Assembly: GCA_040904025.1 (NCBI GenBank)
Contig: JBBDUG010000033.1
Location: 1-64,000 of the forward strand
Length of the DNA stretch: 64,000 bases
Direction: 5' to 3'
Origin: JBBDUG01 sp040904025
GTDB lineage: Bacteria > Patescibacteriota > Minisyncoccia > Phycocordibacterales > SW-6-46-9
The notes under the pieces were generated by a model that worked only from the letters and a program-made list of their open reading frames with translations, was not told the origin of the DNA and searched no databases. The translations under genes and the position numbers were made by a program. Positions 8,401-17,877 of the stretch are shown here, piece by piece. Within the stretch, counting starts at the first letter, position 1. Each line of letters starts with the position of its first letter.

Positions 8401-8934
8401 TTATCTCTTTTTTCTTGCAATAAAGCCATAATGGTGATCACGGGCGGGAATCTCCTCCCCTATCTCAAATCCAGCTGATTCAAGTAGCTTCCGAGCATCA
8501 CCAACAGATATCACATGACCGGGTTGCGGACCTAGCCCCCCAAAAGAATCACTCCAATCTATAAATAACATTCGTCCACCCAGCTTGAGAATCCGGGATA
8601 CTTCAGAAAGAGCCGTTTCTTTATCCTCAACCTGGAAAAGGGTGTTTGAAAGAATGACGGCATTCATCGAATTGCTTTTCAGAGTACTCCCCTCCTTTGC
8701 CTCAAGATCTCCCCACACCACTTCCACATTGTCATACCCGCGTCGCATCGCTTCCTTCTTCAGACGCTCCACTAGCTGTTTTTGTATATCGACTGCATAT
8801 ACTTTTCCTCCCGCCCCCACCGCTTCTGCGGCAGCAAGAGTATAATGTCCTGAACCTGCTCCAAGATCAGCGACAAGATAGCCCGGTTCAAGCTTGAGAT
8901 GCGTAATATTTCCCTGCGGATTACTGAATGCCAT
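8401..8934 (-). CDS. Class I SAM-dependent methyltransferase (UbiE/Methyltransf_11-like)
   Basis: 177 residues. Motif I is 'VADLGAGSGHYTLAAAEAVG', followed by 'VYAVDIQ' (acidic residue for the SAM ribose), 'VVWGDLEAKEG', and post-motif 'SRILKLGGRMLFIDWSDS'. No specific substrate is indicated. A TACAAT box with an extended TG (8945-8953) ends 10 nt before the ATG, so it may have its own promoter despite lying between gyrA and the solute-binding protein gene. Confidence 0.82.
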   Translation of the reverse strand: MAFSNPQGNITHLKLEPGYLVADLGAGSGHYTLAAAEAVGAGGKVYAVDIQKQLVERLKKEAMRRGYDNVEVVWGDLEAKEGSTLKSNSMNAVILSNTLFQVEDKETALSEVSRILKLGGRMLFIDWSDSFGGLGPQPGHVISVGDARKLLESAGFEIGEEIPARDHHYGFIARKKR

Positions 8935-8969
8935 TATATATCTGATTGTAGCATTCTATTCTACACTCG

Positions 8970-11447
8970 TCACAGACAAGCAAGAGATGCTACCTTATCG
9001 CTACTACGTAATTTCATAATGCGCACTCCCTGTGTTGCACGTCCAAGAGACGGAATCTCTTCAACATCAATACGTATCACCTGACTTTTCTGTGACATTG
9101 CGACCATCTCCGCCTCTTCTCCTGAGAGTATCCGTGCAGATACCAGTTCCCCGGTTTTCTTCGTCACATTTGCGGTTTTTAGTCCGGATCCACCACGATT
9201 CTGTGATTTATATTCAGTGAGTTTTGTCTTCTTTCCATATCCGTTCTCACTAAGCACAAAGAGTGTTCCTTTATCATCCTCGGAATGCACCACATCACCC
9301 GATATCACCGCATCACCCTTTCCGAGTTTAATACCCCGTACACCCTGTGCGGTACGTCCCATAGCCCGAACATCTTCTTCAGAGAATCGGATTGACTTCC
9401 CTTTTCGTGTCACGAGTACAACATCCTCTCCCGGATCGGCAAAGTTTGCTGCAACCAAATTATCATCATCTTTGAGTGTAATGGCGATAATTCCACCACG
9501 GCGCACGTCATGGAATGATGACGCCTCTACTTTCTTCACCGTTCCACTTTCTGTCACAAGTACAATATCCAATTCACCGCCATCTTTCTTCACATTCTTT
9601 GGCATCGGCAGGATAGTTGTTACTTTTTCATCATCCTCAAGAGAAAGGAAATTCATAATTGACTTTCCTTTCGTCGCACGACGTCCTTCAGGGAGTTCGT
9701 ACATCTTTATCTGATACACCTTTCCTTTGTCGGTAAAGAAGAGGAGATCACTGTGTGTAGAGCATTGAATAAGATGAGTTACCACATCCTCTTCTTTAGT
9801 ATTTAGATCAACAACCCCAACACCTCCTCGCTTCTGCCTCTTGTACGAAGATGGATCTGTTCTCTTCACATATCCACCTGCGGTATAGACGAGCACACTT
9901 TCAACCTCAGGAATCATATCTTCCATGGAGATGTTACGTACTCCATGCTCAACAACGGTGGTTCGACGTGCGTCACCATACTTATCCTTCATATCTTCAA
10001 GTTCCTCTTTCACCTGTGCAAGTATGTTCTTTTCACTGGAGAGAAGTTCTTCGAGTTCTTTGATGAACTTCTGAATCTCTTTGAGTTCGTCTTCTATCTT
10101 CTGCCTCTCGAGTCCAGCCAATCGTTGTAGCTGCATAGCGAGAATGGCATCAGTTTGATCTGAGGAGAACTTAAACTTCTTCATCAGATTCTCCTTTGCA
10201 GCATCGCGATCTTTTGATTCCCTGATGATTTTGATGACCTCATCAATGTGATCAAGTGCTTTCTTGAGTCCGAGAAGTATATGTTCTCGCGCCTGTGCCT
10301 TTTTGAGTTCATATTCAGCGCGACGACGCACAACATTTTGTCGATGCTTCACAAACTCTTGCAAGACTGCTTTCAGAGAGAGCATTTGTGGGACTCCATC
10401 AACAAGTGCCACGAGGTTCATATGGAATTTCTCCTCTAATTGAGTGTATTTATACAATTTATTCAACGTCTTCTGTGGGTGTGAACCTGTCTTGAGGTCA
10501 ATGGCAATACGGATGTCTCTTGTGGATTCATCGCGAATATCTCGGATACCCTCCAACTTCTTATCCTTCACAAGATCCGCAATCTTCATGACAAGATTCT
10601 CTTTATTTACCCGATATGGAATAGAACGGATAATAATCTGAAATGATCCGGCTTTGGGTTCAACTATCTCCGCTTCGCCGCGAACCACCATGCCACCGCG
10701 CCCTGTGGAGTATGCATGAAGAATATCCTCACGATCGAAGACAACAGCCCCTGTTGGAAAATCGGGCGCCTTTATATACTCCATGAGATCTTCTGTGGTC
10801 GCATCAGGATTATCAATGAGGTGTGTAGTGGCATCGATACATTCTCCCAAGTTATGTGGAGGAATATTTGTCGCCATTCCAACGGCAATACCGAGTGTAC
10901 CGTTCAAAAGTAGTCCGGGCACTGCAGCCGGTAGCACCTCCGGCTCATCGTGTGTCCCGTCATAGTTAGAGACCATATCAACAGTTTCTTTGTTAATATC
11001 TGCAAGAAGCTCTTCAGATATCTTTGTCATCTTCGCTTCGGTATATCGATATGCAGCAGCGGAATCACCATCAATGGATCCAAAGTTTCCCTGTCCACTA
11101 ATCAGTGGGTAGCGGTGATTAAAATCCTGTGCCATTTTCACCATCGTGTCATATACCGCAGCATCACCGTGCGGGTGATATTTTGCGATAACATCTCCAA
11201 CCACAGCAGCTGACTTTTTGAACTTCGCTCCAGAGGTCAACCCCATCTTATTCATTGCAAACAAAATACGGCGATGGACTGGTTTCAATCCATCACGTAC
11301 ATCAGGGAGAGCACGAGCGGTAATAACTGACATTGCATAGTCGATGTATGCCTCTTTCATTTCGTCAGTAATAGAGCGAGACACTATTTTGTCAGCCACT
11401 ACTTTTTCCTCCTCTTTATTGTTGTCGTCCTTTTTCTTACGAGCCAT
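8970..11447 (-). CDS. gyrA: DNA gyrase subunit A
   Basis: 825 residues, normal length. It has the winged-helix/tower region with catalytic Tyr135 in 'AAYRYTEAKM' and the GyrA box 'QKRGGVG' that starts the C-terminal beta-pinwheel, separating it from ParC. With GyrB it introduces negative supercoils. The position equal to E. coli Ser83 is Ala96 in 'HPHGDAAVYD', as in some naturally quinolone-tolerant bacteria; Asp87 is kept (Asp100). It lies downstream of a small membrane protein gene. gyrB is about 14 kb away, not adjacent. Confidence 0.98.
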   Translation of the reverse strand: MARKKKDDNNKEEEKVVADKIVSRSITDEMKEAYIDYAMSVITARALPDVRDGLKPVHRRILFAMNKMGLTSGAKFKKSAAVVGDVIAKYHPHGDAAVYDTMVKMAQDFNHRYPLISGQGNFGSIDGDSAAAYRYTEAKMTKISEELLADINKETVDMVSNYDGTHDEPEVLPAAVPGLLLNGTLGIAVGMATNIPPHNLGECIDATTHLIDNPDATTEDLMEYIKAPDFPTGAVVFDREDILHAYSTGRGGMVVRGEAEIVEPKAGSFQIIIRSIPYRVNKENLVMKIADLVKDKKLEGIRDIRDESTRDIRIAIDLKTGSHPQKTLNKLYKYTQLEEKFHMNLVALVDGVPQMLSLKAVLQEFVKHRQNVVRRRAEYELKKAQAREHILLGLKKALDHIDEVIKIIRESKDRDAAKENLMKKFKFSSDQTDAILAMQLQRLAGLERQKIEDELKEIQKFIKELEELLSSEKNILAQVKEELEDMKDKYGDARRTTVVEHGVRNISMEDMIPEVESVLVYTAGGYVKRTDPSSYKRQKRGGVGVVDLNTKEEDVVTHLIQCSTHSDLLFFTDKGKVYQIKMYELPEGRRATKGKSIMNFLSLEDDEKVTTILPMPKNVKKDGGELDIVLVTESGTVKKVEASSFHDVRRGGIIAITLKDDDNLVAANFADPGEDVVLVTRKGKSIRFSEEDVRAMGRTAQGVRGIKLGKGDAVISGDVVHSEDDKGTLFVLSENGYGKKTKLTEYKSQNRGGSGLKTANVTKKTGELVSARILSGEEAEMVAMSQKSQVIRIDVEEIPSLGRATQGVRIMKLRSSDKVASLACL

Positions 11448-11469
11448 ATCTAAAACAGGTTGGTCTTAA

Positions 11470-11826
11470 CTACTCAAACGAATAATCTACCTCCGATGCG
11501 GAGCTCTCTATATCAGGTCGTACAGTGGGCTCCCGTTCACTCACCACCTCCACTCCATCATCTTCCCTCTCTAATGTCCCGATAAGTCCTCTAAATCCAT
11601 CGGAAACACGAGAGAAATCATCTTCAAGAGCTCTTAGTGGACTTGCCACTTGGCTTTTCCTCTCATTTTCTACCACAACCGTTCCGGTTGATTCAGTGGG
11701 GGTAAAGTCACTCACCGAGATCCAGACACCCGCAATAAGAAGGGTAACTATGGCAGATGTGCCGATCGCAGTGTTCTTGCGAACATGATGTGGTTTCTTT
11801 TGTAGTTGTTCTACGAAACGAAACAT
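11470..11826 (-). CDS. Small single-pass membrane protein, unknown
   Basis: 118 residues. The basic N-terminus ('KKPHHVRKN') is followed by one membrane helix (about 20-38) and a polar, acidic extracytoplasmic tail of about 80 residues. This is the layout of an N-in, C-out bitopic protein. It sits 2 nt after the metallo-beta-lactamase-like gene and 22 nt before gyrA, so it is in the same operon. No family recognised. Confidence 0.65.
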   Translation of the reverse strand: MFRFVEQLQKKPHHVRKNTAIGTSAIVTLLIAGVWISVSDFTPTESTGTVVVENERKSQVASPLRALEDDFSRVSDGFRGLIGTLEREDDGVEVVSEREPTVRPDIESSASEVDYSFE

Positions 11827-11828
11827 AA

Positions 11829-12452
11829 TTATGATTGAGAAAGTATAATTATCTCCCCTTCTTTCCCAGAGACATCAGAAGGTTTGATCGTCAATTTATC
11901 TTCTGCCTTTTTCTTCTTTGTCCCCTCTTCTTTGAGAAAGACTCCCAGTTGTGTCTCATTATAATGCATAGGGATGATGATATTGGCCTCTAGTTTGACC
12001 CCAAACTTATACGCCTCTACCGGGTCCAACACCCCCTCCTCTCCGAGAGGTATGAAGAGCACATCCACATTATCAATCACTTCAAGGACTTCAGGATCCA
12101 AATTCGTGGATCCAAGTGCACCAAGGAAGAGGATATCCATCCCCTCCATATTGAAATAATAGATGGTATTTACCCCCTCATCTCCATCATATTGTGTCTT
12201 AGACGAAAGTCCTTTTATGAAAATCTCCTGCACCTCATATTCACCAGGGCCGTAGATGATGAAGGGGTCCTTGTCACCCGCGGTGAGATTCTCTCTCCCC
12301 ATGAAATCAGGGTGTCGAACAGAACTCAACACAATATCCGCGCCGAAGCGTGCGGATTTATATTCTGAATCTGCTGAAGGGGGGTCAAGAGCTAATACTG
12401 TATCCCCGTATTGCAGCTTAAAAAATTGATGTCCGTGATAGGTTATAACCAT
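11829..12452 (-). CDS. Metallo-beta-lactamase-fold protein with degenerate metal site
   Basis: 207 residues with the overall order of UlaG/UPF0173-type metal-dependent hydrolases: 'MVITYHGHQFFKLQ', 'TVLALDPPS', and a late 'IIPMHYNE'. The metal-binding motif HxHxDH is replaced by 'SVRHPDF' (residues 44-50), keeping one His and the Asp but losing the first and third His. The usual GDTG segment reads 'GALG'. It is therefore likely a non-catalytic relative or binds metal differently. It is the first gene of the stretch leading to gyrA. Confidence 0.75.
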   Translation of the reverse strand: MVITYHGHQFFKLQYGDTVLALDPPSADSEYKSARFGADIVLSSVRHPDFMGRENLTAGDKDPFIIYGPGEYEVQEIFIKGLSSKTQYDGDEGVNTIYYFNMEGMDILFLGALGSTNLDPEVLEVIDNVDVLFIPLGEEGVLDPVEAYKFGVKLEANIIIPMHYNETQLGVFLKEEGTKKKKAEDKLTIKPSDVSGKEGEIIILSQS

Positions 12453-12517
12453 ATATATTCTGCCTCTCTTATGGCTTAATAATACTATAAAATGCCACTT
12501 ATCTCAATGGTGGAAAA

Positions 12518-13585
12518 CTAATCCAAATACCGTGCCTTATTCCACTTGTGCTCCTCGAATGTCTCGGCAAAATGAGTACGTCCATTAAGATCCGCGAGGT
12601 AGAAGAGATACTCTGTCTTAATCGGATTTAGAGCTGCTTCTATAGAGGCTAATCCTGGATTTGATATTGGTCCCGGAGGCAATCCAGGGTACCGATACGT
12701 ATTATACGGAGAATCAACCTTGAGATCCTCTAGAGAGAGCTCAAATGTATTGCGTCCGATAATATACGGAAAGACTGCATCAACCTGAAGCGGCATCCCC
12801 ATTTCAATACGTTTCCAGAGAACACCAGAGATTGTTCGACGAGCCTGCTCATTATTTTCTGACTCCTTTTCAATTATAGAGGCCATGGTCACAATCTCAT
12901 GAAGATCATATCCCGAGGTTTCTATTTCATCATCTAACTCAGCAATCTTCTTTTTGAAATTTTCATTCATCACCTCTATCGCTCGTCGCTCTGAAGTATT
13001 GGGTAGAAAGTGGTATGTATCAGGAAAGAGATACCCCTCTAAAGAAAGTGCGAGGCCGATAAATACATTTTTGTTAAAAGAATCAAGTTTCCCTTCAAGG
13101 ATATTAGCCATTTCTCGCACAGAAGCACCTTCAGGAATGGTAACGGCAAGAGGATCGAGACCATAATCACCAGATGTTATTTTCTCAGCGACAGAGAAAA
13201 GTGTGTGTCGTTGTGAGAAGAAGTAATCACCGGCCACTACACTGTCATCTCCATTATATAAATACCGAACTGAGGCAACAAAAAGCCCGGTTGAACGTAT
13301 AACATTACGATCTTCCAGCTGCGCAGCAACTTCCCCAAGAGTTCCTCCTTCTTCTATGTGAACAATTGTCCCCACTGGGAAGTGTCGCGGTGGCCCCCAC
13401 ATGAATGTGGCAGCGGCGCCAATTATCATTAAAATAGCAATAAGTGAACTCACCACTAATAGTGTCATGTCAGAAAATGATCTCTGTATATCCTCTACAC
13501 CTTCAAAGAGCCGGTTCCGCTCTTCTTTATATCGATCGGTATATATACGCAGCTCATCACGTAATTTTTCTTTTCGTGATTTCAT
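12518..13585 (-). CDS. mltG: Endolytic murein transglycosylase MltG (YceG family)
   Basis: 355 residues: a cytoplasmic N-terminus, one membrane helix (about 45-68), a LysM-like segment, then the YceG catalytic domain. The catalytic glutamate lies in 'IIEKESENNEQ' (about 239-241), followed by 'VLWKRIEMGMPLQVDAV' and 'SPYNTYRYPGLPPGPISNPG', the family's conserved substrate-cleft motif. It cuts nascent peptidoglycan strands and sets glycan length. It starts 3 nt after the DUF8128-like membrane protein gene, so cell-wall processing is tied to that protein's expression. Confidence 0.95.
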   Translation of the reverse strand: MKSRKEKLRDELRIYTDRYKEERNRLFEGVEDIQRSFSDMTLLVVSSLIAILMIIGAAATFMWGPPRHFPVGTIVHIEEGGTLGEVAAQLEDRNVIRSTGLFVASVRYLYNGDDSVVAGDYFFSQRHTLFSVAEKITSGDYGLDPLAVTIPEGASVREMANILEGKLDSFNKNVFIGLALSLEGYLFPDTYHFLPNTSERRAIEVMNENFKKKIAELDDEIETSGYDLHEIVTMASIIEKESENNEQARRTISGVLWKRIEMGMPLQVDAVFPYIIGRNTFELSLEDLKVDSPYNTYRYPGLPPGPISNPGLASIEAALNPIKTEYLFYLADLNGRTHFAETFEEHKWNKARYLD

Positions 13586-13587
13586 AA

Positions 13588-14850
13588 CTATGTTGGAAGA
13601 TCAGAAGGTGGTTCACCTTTCTTGGCATCAAGGCGCTTGAATGTCGGTGTCTGCGCCACACCTCCGGGAAAGTGATATATGGTCGCCAACTCTTCTGTGG
13701 TGAGAATAAAGGGAGAAGCTTCGTAGTATCGATACGGAGGATAGAAGAAAGAGCGTAGACGGTATGCTTCAAAAAACTCCCGTTTCATCTTATCTTTTCG
13801 TCTCTCAACATATTTCTCCATTCCAAAAATGGAGTCTACATTCTTCTCAAACTCGCTGACATCCGTCCAATAGCCCAACTTAAATCCATTAGCGTCATGA
13901 TAATTATACTGCCGGAGGCTTCCAATTAATCCCACAATACTCACCCCTTCAAAAACATCTTTCTCAGCAATATATAGTCCACGTATTGCAACTTCAAATG
14001 GAATCTTTGCCTGTTGTCGACGCAGTGATTTTATATAGTCATCCTTTCCTGGCTCCAGATATGGCAACAAGAGTTCTTTCCCCTCCTCTGTCTTCTTTGC
14101 CTCTTTAACAACACTATCTATCTCTTTATCCACCTTATCCTTCCACTCTGTTTTCTTTAAGAGTGTATTTCCTGTCTTCCAATCCCACGCCTTGTGGCCA
14201 CGAATCAAGATTTGTATCCACACCTGTTCTCCCCTATTGAGATTCCCAAGATACTCCAACATGGAGGTGATGGGGTTTGTCTGCTCCTCTGGCTTAACCC
14301 CCGGCTTGTCTAGGTTGTAGTCAACATACGTCTTTATCGGCTTCACATCCTCGTCTGTCTGTTGGAAATATGTCCCCCACATGTCAATGTCAGCTGAATC
14401 CACATCGACAAAGTTGGTGTAGTCGGGGACTTCATATATCTCAGCTTCAGGATACTGCGCATATATCTGTGCTTTCACAATCCGTGTATGTTTTGAATCG
14501 GTACGGATAAAGAAATGTATCTTTCCACCAATAGAAACAAGTTCAAGTGAAAACCACGGTATCACTTCACCGTTCACGAATACTTTGTATAACGTGGGGG
14601 TACTCTTTAAATACAATGCAGTGTAGATAAGCTCCATTGCCTCAGGAGTCTTGCGAATATCCTCTGGTAGCTTAATCTCCAAGAGATCAAATTCTCTCTC
14701 TTGTAGATATTTTAGGCGTATATACCGCATGTAGAGTGTAGCGGCTACCCATATGAGCAGAATGGGAAGCCAGATAGGGGCGAGGGTTAGGAGAATATCC
14801 AGCCCCATCAACACATATCGCCATCCTTCGAGATTAAAGAAATTTTGCAT
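13588..14850 (-). CDS. CPR-conserved membrane protein, DUF8128/TraG N-terminal-like
   Basis: 420 residues: one or two N-terminal membrane helices (about 14-40) and a large soluble domain. It contains 'PWFSLELVSIGGKIHFFI', 'AQYPEAEIYEVPDY' and, near the C-terminus, 'SPFILTTEELATIYHFPGG'. From memory of CPR genomes, this block precedes the ATPase domain in VirD4/TraG-like coupling proteins. No Walker motif is present here and no ATPase gene follows; mltG does. A link to the pilin-like genes further along the strand is plausible but inferred. Confidence 0.6.
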   Translation of the reverse strand: MQNFFNLEGWRYVLMGLDILLTLAPIWLPILLIWVAATLYMRYIRLKYLQEREFDLLEIKLPEDIRKTPEAMELIYTALYLKSTPTLYKVFVNGEVIPWFSLELVSIGGKIHFFIRTDSKHTRIVKAQIYAQYPEAEIYEVPDYTNFVDVDSADIDMWGTYFQQTDEDVKPIKTYVDYNLDKPGVKPEEQTNPITSMLEYLGNLNRGEQVWIQILIRGHKAWDWKTGNTLLKKTEWKDKVDKEIDSVVKEAKKTEEGKELLLPYLEPGKDDYIKSLRRQQAKIPFEVAIRGLYIAEKDVFEGVSIVGLIGSLRQYNYHDANGFKLGYWTDVSEFEKNVDSIFGMEKYVERRKDKMKREFFEAYRLRSFFYPPYRYYEASPFILTTEELATIYHFPGGVAQTPTFKRLDAKKGEPPSDLPT

Positions 14851-14914
14851 AAATAAGTTGTCTCTATAATACCGTAAATAGGAAAATGTGCAGTCTAAGT
14901 TCTCAACACCACCT

Positions 14915-14942
14915 TTGCGAGTACGGTTAATCCTGATATATT
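14915..14942 (+). promoter_or_regulatory. Promoter of valS, leaderless
   Basis: TTGCGA (14915-14920), 16-nt spacer, TATATT (14937-14942). ATG follows after 7 nt, so transcription should begin at or next to the start codon. Confidence 0.55.
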
Positions 14943-14949
14943 GCCATGT

Positions 14950-17148
14950 ATGGATTTACCCAAAGAATTTCAGTCCGGATATGACCATACTGACACAGAA
15001 GAACCTCTCTATTCCCAGTGGGAAGAGAGCGGATATTTCAATCCGGATATATGTATAGACAAGGGAGTAACAGAGAAAGACAGTGATCCTTTTTCGATGG
15101 TACTCCCCCCGCTGAACGTCACTGGTGTGATGCATGTCGGTCATGCAGCAATGACTACAATAGAGGATATTCTGATTCGCTTTGCCCGTATGCGCGGAAA
15201 GCGTACACTCTGGATTCCGGGTACTGACCATGCCGCTATTGCAACACAATCAAAAGTTGAGAAGATTCTCTCAAAAGAGGGGGTGCGTCGATCCGACCTC
15301 GGGCGAGAAAAGTTTCTTGAGCGTGTAGAAGAGTTTGCACAGAATTCACATAGCACAATTGTCTCTCAACTTCGCTCAATCGGTGGTTCTCTGGATTGGT
15401 CTCGCGAAGCATTTACACTCGATGAGAAGCGAGAGAAGGCAGTTCGAGAAGCATTTAAACGAATGTATGATCTTGGACTTATATACCGCAAGGATCGTGT
15501 GGTTAATTGGGATCCCAAAGGACAAACCACAGTTTCTGATGATGAGGTGCTCCACGAGGAATCTACCGGGACCCTCTACACATTTAGATATTCAAAAGAC
15601 TTCCCTGTTCCCATTGCCACAACTCGTCCTGAGACAAAAGTGGGAGATACTGCAGTTGCAATACATCCTGATGATAAGAGATATAACGAATATATCGGAA
15701 CAACGCACGAAGTAGAATTCGCAGGCTCACAACTTTCAATACAAATAATTGCTGATGAATCTATTGATCCCGAATATGGAACAGGGGCAGTGGGAATTAC
15801 ACCAGCACATTCGATGACCGACTGGGAAATAGCAGAGAGACATGATCTCCCACTCAAGCAGGTGATTAATGAATACGGAAAGATGGAGAATGTAATCGAG
15901 GAGCTTGAAGGAATGAAAACAAAAGACGCACGGGAGTGGGTTGTGGAATGGATCAAAGAAAATGATCTGATGGAGAATACAGAAGAAGTAAATATCAATG
16001 TCTCGAAAGCAGAACGGAGTGGAGGAATCATTGAACCACTACCAAAACTTCAATGGTTCATTGATGTGAATAAAGAATTCACATTAGAGCATTCAGAGAT
16101 TGAAGGTATAGATTCCGGGAGTAAAGTTACACTCAAACAATTAATGGCGAGCGTGGTAAAAAGTGGAGAAGTAAGTATTATTCCCCCTCGTTTCGAGAAA
16201 GTATACTTCAACTGGATTGATAATCTCCACGACTGGTGCATCTCTCGCCAGATCTGGTACGGCCACAGAATTCCTGTGTGGTATAAGGGGGATGAAATGC
16301 ATGTCGGGCACGAAGCTCCGGGAGATGAATGGAAGCAAGATCCCGATACTCTTGATACATGGTTCTCTTCTGGACTCTGGACTTTTTCAACTCTTGGATG
16401 GCCAGAGAAAACAGATGACCTTTTGACATATCACCCTAACAGCCTTCTTGAAACAGGGTATGACATCATTTTCTTCTGGGTTGCCCGCATGATCCTTATG
16501 TCCACCTGTCTTCTCGGAGAGATTCCGTTCAAAGATGTATATTTCCACGGACTCGTACGCGACAAGAAAGGACAAAAGATTTCCAAATCACTTGGGAACA
16601 ATATTGATCCCGTTGATATCATAGAAGAACATGGTGCAGACGCACTCCGTATGGCACTTATTATCGGAACAAGTCCCGGGAATGATGCAAATCTCGACCT
16701 TGACGATGTTCGTGGATATCGAAAATTTGCGAATAAGGTCTGGAATATCGCTCGCTTTATATTCATGAATATCCCAGATGAATATAATCATTCCGAAAAA
16801 CCAGATCTCTCTGTGAAATACCAAAACTACCTTACAGAAATCCAAGAAAAAGCAGAAGAGATCACCGAACACCTCAACAATTATCGCCTCCACCTTGCTG
16901 CAGAAGAAACGTACCACTACATCTGGCACAGACTTGCAGATGAGATCCTTGAAGAAAGCAAGGATGACCTCTACAGCGACAATGCGGATATACAACAAGA
17001 AGCGATTTGGACTCTCGTAGAGCTCGTTTCAATTTCTCTCAGACTCCTCCATCCGATTATGCCTTTTGTAACAGAAGCAATCTGGAAACACATGCCGACT
17101 AAAGAGCGTGATTTCTTGATGGTGGAAAACTGGCCGATTGAAGAATAG
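14950..17148 (+). CDS. valS: Valine--tRNA ligase (short form)
   Basis: A class I aminoacyl-tRNA synthetase charging tRNA-Val. The HIGH-type motif is 'PPLNVTGVMHVGHA', the editing domain includes 'TTRPETKVGDTAVAIHPDD', and the KMSKS loop is 'KKGQKISKSLGNN'. At about 732 residues it is well below the usual 850-950. It ends after the anticodon-binding helices and lacks the C-terminal coiled-coil arm that normally grips the tRNA. The frame opens with a TTG at 14941, but ATG 14950 fits the promoter spacing. The next gene starts 21 nt on, with its own promoter. Confidence 0.96.
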   Translation: MDLPKEFQSGYDHTDTEEPLYSQWEESGYFNPDICIDKGVTEKDSDPFSMVLPPLNVTGVMHVGHAAMTTIEDILIRFARMRGKRTLWIPGTDHAAIATQSKVEKILSKEGVRRSDLGREKFLERVEEFAQNSHSTIVSQLRSIGGSLDWSREAFTLDEKREKAVREAFKRMYDLGLIYRKDRVVNWDPKGQTTVSDDEVLHEESTGTLYTFRYSKDFPVPIATTRPETKVGDTAVAIHPDDKRYNEYIGTTHEVEFAGSQLSIQIIADESIDPEYGTGAVGITPAHSMTDWEIAERHDLPLKQVINEYGKMENVIEELEGMKTKDAREWVVEWIKENDLMENTEEVNINVSKAERSGGIIEPLPKLQWFIDVNKEFTLEHSEIEGIDSGSKVTLKQLMASVVKSGEVSIIPPRFEKVYFNWIDNLHDWCISRQIWYGHRIPVWYKGDEMHVGHEAPGDEWKQDPDTLDTWFSSGLWTFSTLGWPEKTDDLLTYHPNSLLETGYDIIFFWVARMILMSTCLLGEIPFKDVYFHGLVRDKKGQKISKSLGNNIDPVDIIEEHGADALRMALIIGTSPGNDANLDLDDVRGYRKFANKVWNIARFIFMNIPDEYNHSEKPDLSVKYQNYLTEIQEKAEEITEHLNNYRLHLAAEETYHYIWHRLADEILEESKDDLYSDNADIQQEAIWTLVELVSISLRLLHPIMPFVTEAIWKHMPTKERDFLMVENWPIEE

Positions 17149-17153
17149 AGGTC

Positions 17154-17162
17154 TGGTAGAAT
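17154..17162 (+). promoter_or_regulatory. Extended -10 promoter, leaderless
   Basis: TGG-TAGAAT with six nucleotides before the ATG at 17169. It predicts a leaderless transcript for the PrsW-like gene inside the valS-prsW gap. Confidence 0.55.
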
Positions 17163-17168
17163 ATACGT

Positions 17169-17858
17169 ATGTTCTCTCCCCTAACTATACTCATTGCCAC
17201 CCTCGGTGGTATCATCCCTGCCCTCATATGGCTTGCCTTTTGGCTCGGGGAAGACGAAAGGCGTCCTGAGCCCAGAGGGCGTATATTCATCACATTCCTT
17301 GCAGGAATGCTTGCGGTTGTTGTCGTTCTCCCCCTTGAACATCTTGTACAAGAACATATACCAGGGGGACTCTTTACACTCTTTCTCCTCTGGGCAATCA
17401 TAGAAGAAACACTCAAGTTTGTATTTGCATACTTTGCCGGACTACATAATAAGGATTGTGACGAACCTGTAGATGCCCTTATATACATGATCACAGCTGC
17501 ACTCGGATTCGCGGCACTTGAAAATACCCTTTTCCTCCTCACTCCCATTGAAGATGGATTGATAGGTCGGAGTATTGTGACAGGAAATATGCGCTTCATT
17601 GGTGCATCTGTACTGCATACACTGGCCTCAGGAGTTGTTGGAGCAGCAATGGCCTTCTCCTTCTACCGAGCTCAGCGTATTAAGCGACGGTATGTACTTG
17701 GTGGACTTATTCTCGCAATTGCTTTGCACACATACTTCAATTTCTCTATAATTGGGCATACAAATGTATTAGTCGTATTTGCATACATCTGGGTTGGTGT
17801 TATTCTCCTTCTCATGATCTTTGAGAAGGTGAAGCATATACGCCGATCAAGATCATAA
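17169..17858 (+). CDS. PrsW-family intramembrane metalloprotease
   Basis: 229 residues, about seven membrane helices. Family motifs appear in order: 'EDERRPEPRG', 'IIEETLKF' (EExxK-type), 'DEPVDALIYM', 'FAALENTLFLL', 'LHTLASGVVG' and 'ALHTYFNFS'. The Glu and His residues on these helices are the expected zinc ligands. In Bacillus, PrsW cleaves an anti-sigma factor. The window encodes an anti-sigma-like protein and ECF sigma factors near 56-59 kb, so a similar role is possible but not shown. Confidence 0.85.
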   Translation: MFSPLTILIATLGGIIPALIWLAFWLGEDERRPEPRGRIFITFLAGMLAVVVVLPLEHLVQEHIPGGLFTLFLLWAIIEETLKFVFAYFAGLHNKDCDEPVDALIYMITAALGFAALENTLFLLTPIEDGLIGRSIVTGNMRFIGASVLHTLASGVVGAAMAFSFYRAQRIKRRYVLGGLILAIALHTYFNFSIIGHTNVLVVFAYIWVGVILLLMIFEKVKHIRRSRS

Positions 17859-17877
17859 ATTAATTAACTTATACCAC

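Noticed and set aside
8401..8934. Menaquinone/ubiquinone methyltransferase UbiE, which would support NDH-2.
   Set aside because: Only general SAM motifs are visible; the UbiE-specific signatures are not, so the substrate is left open.
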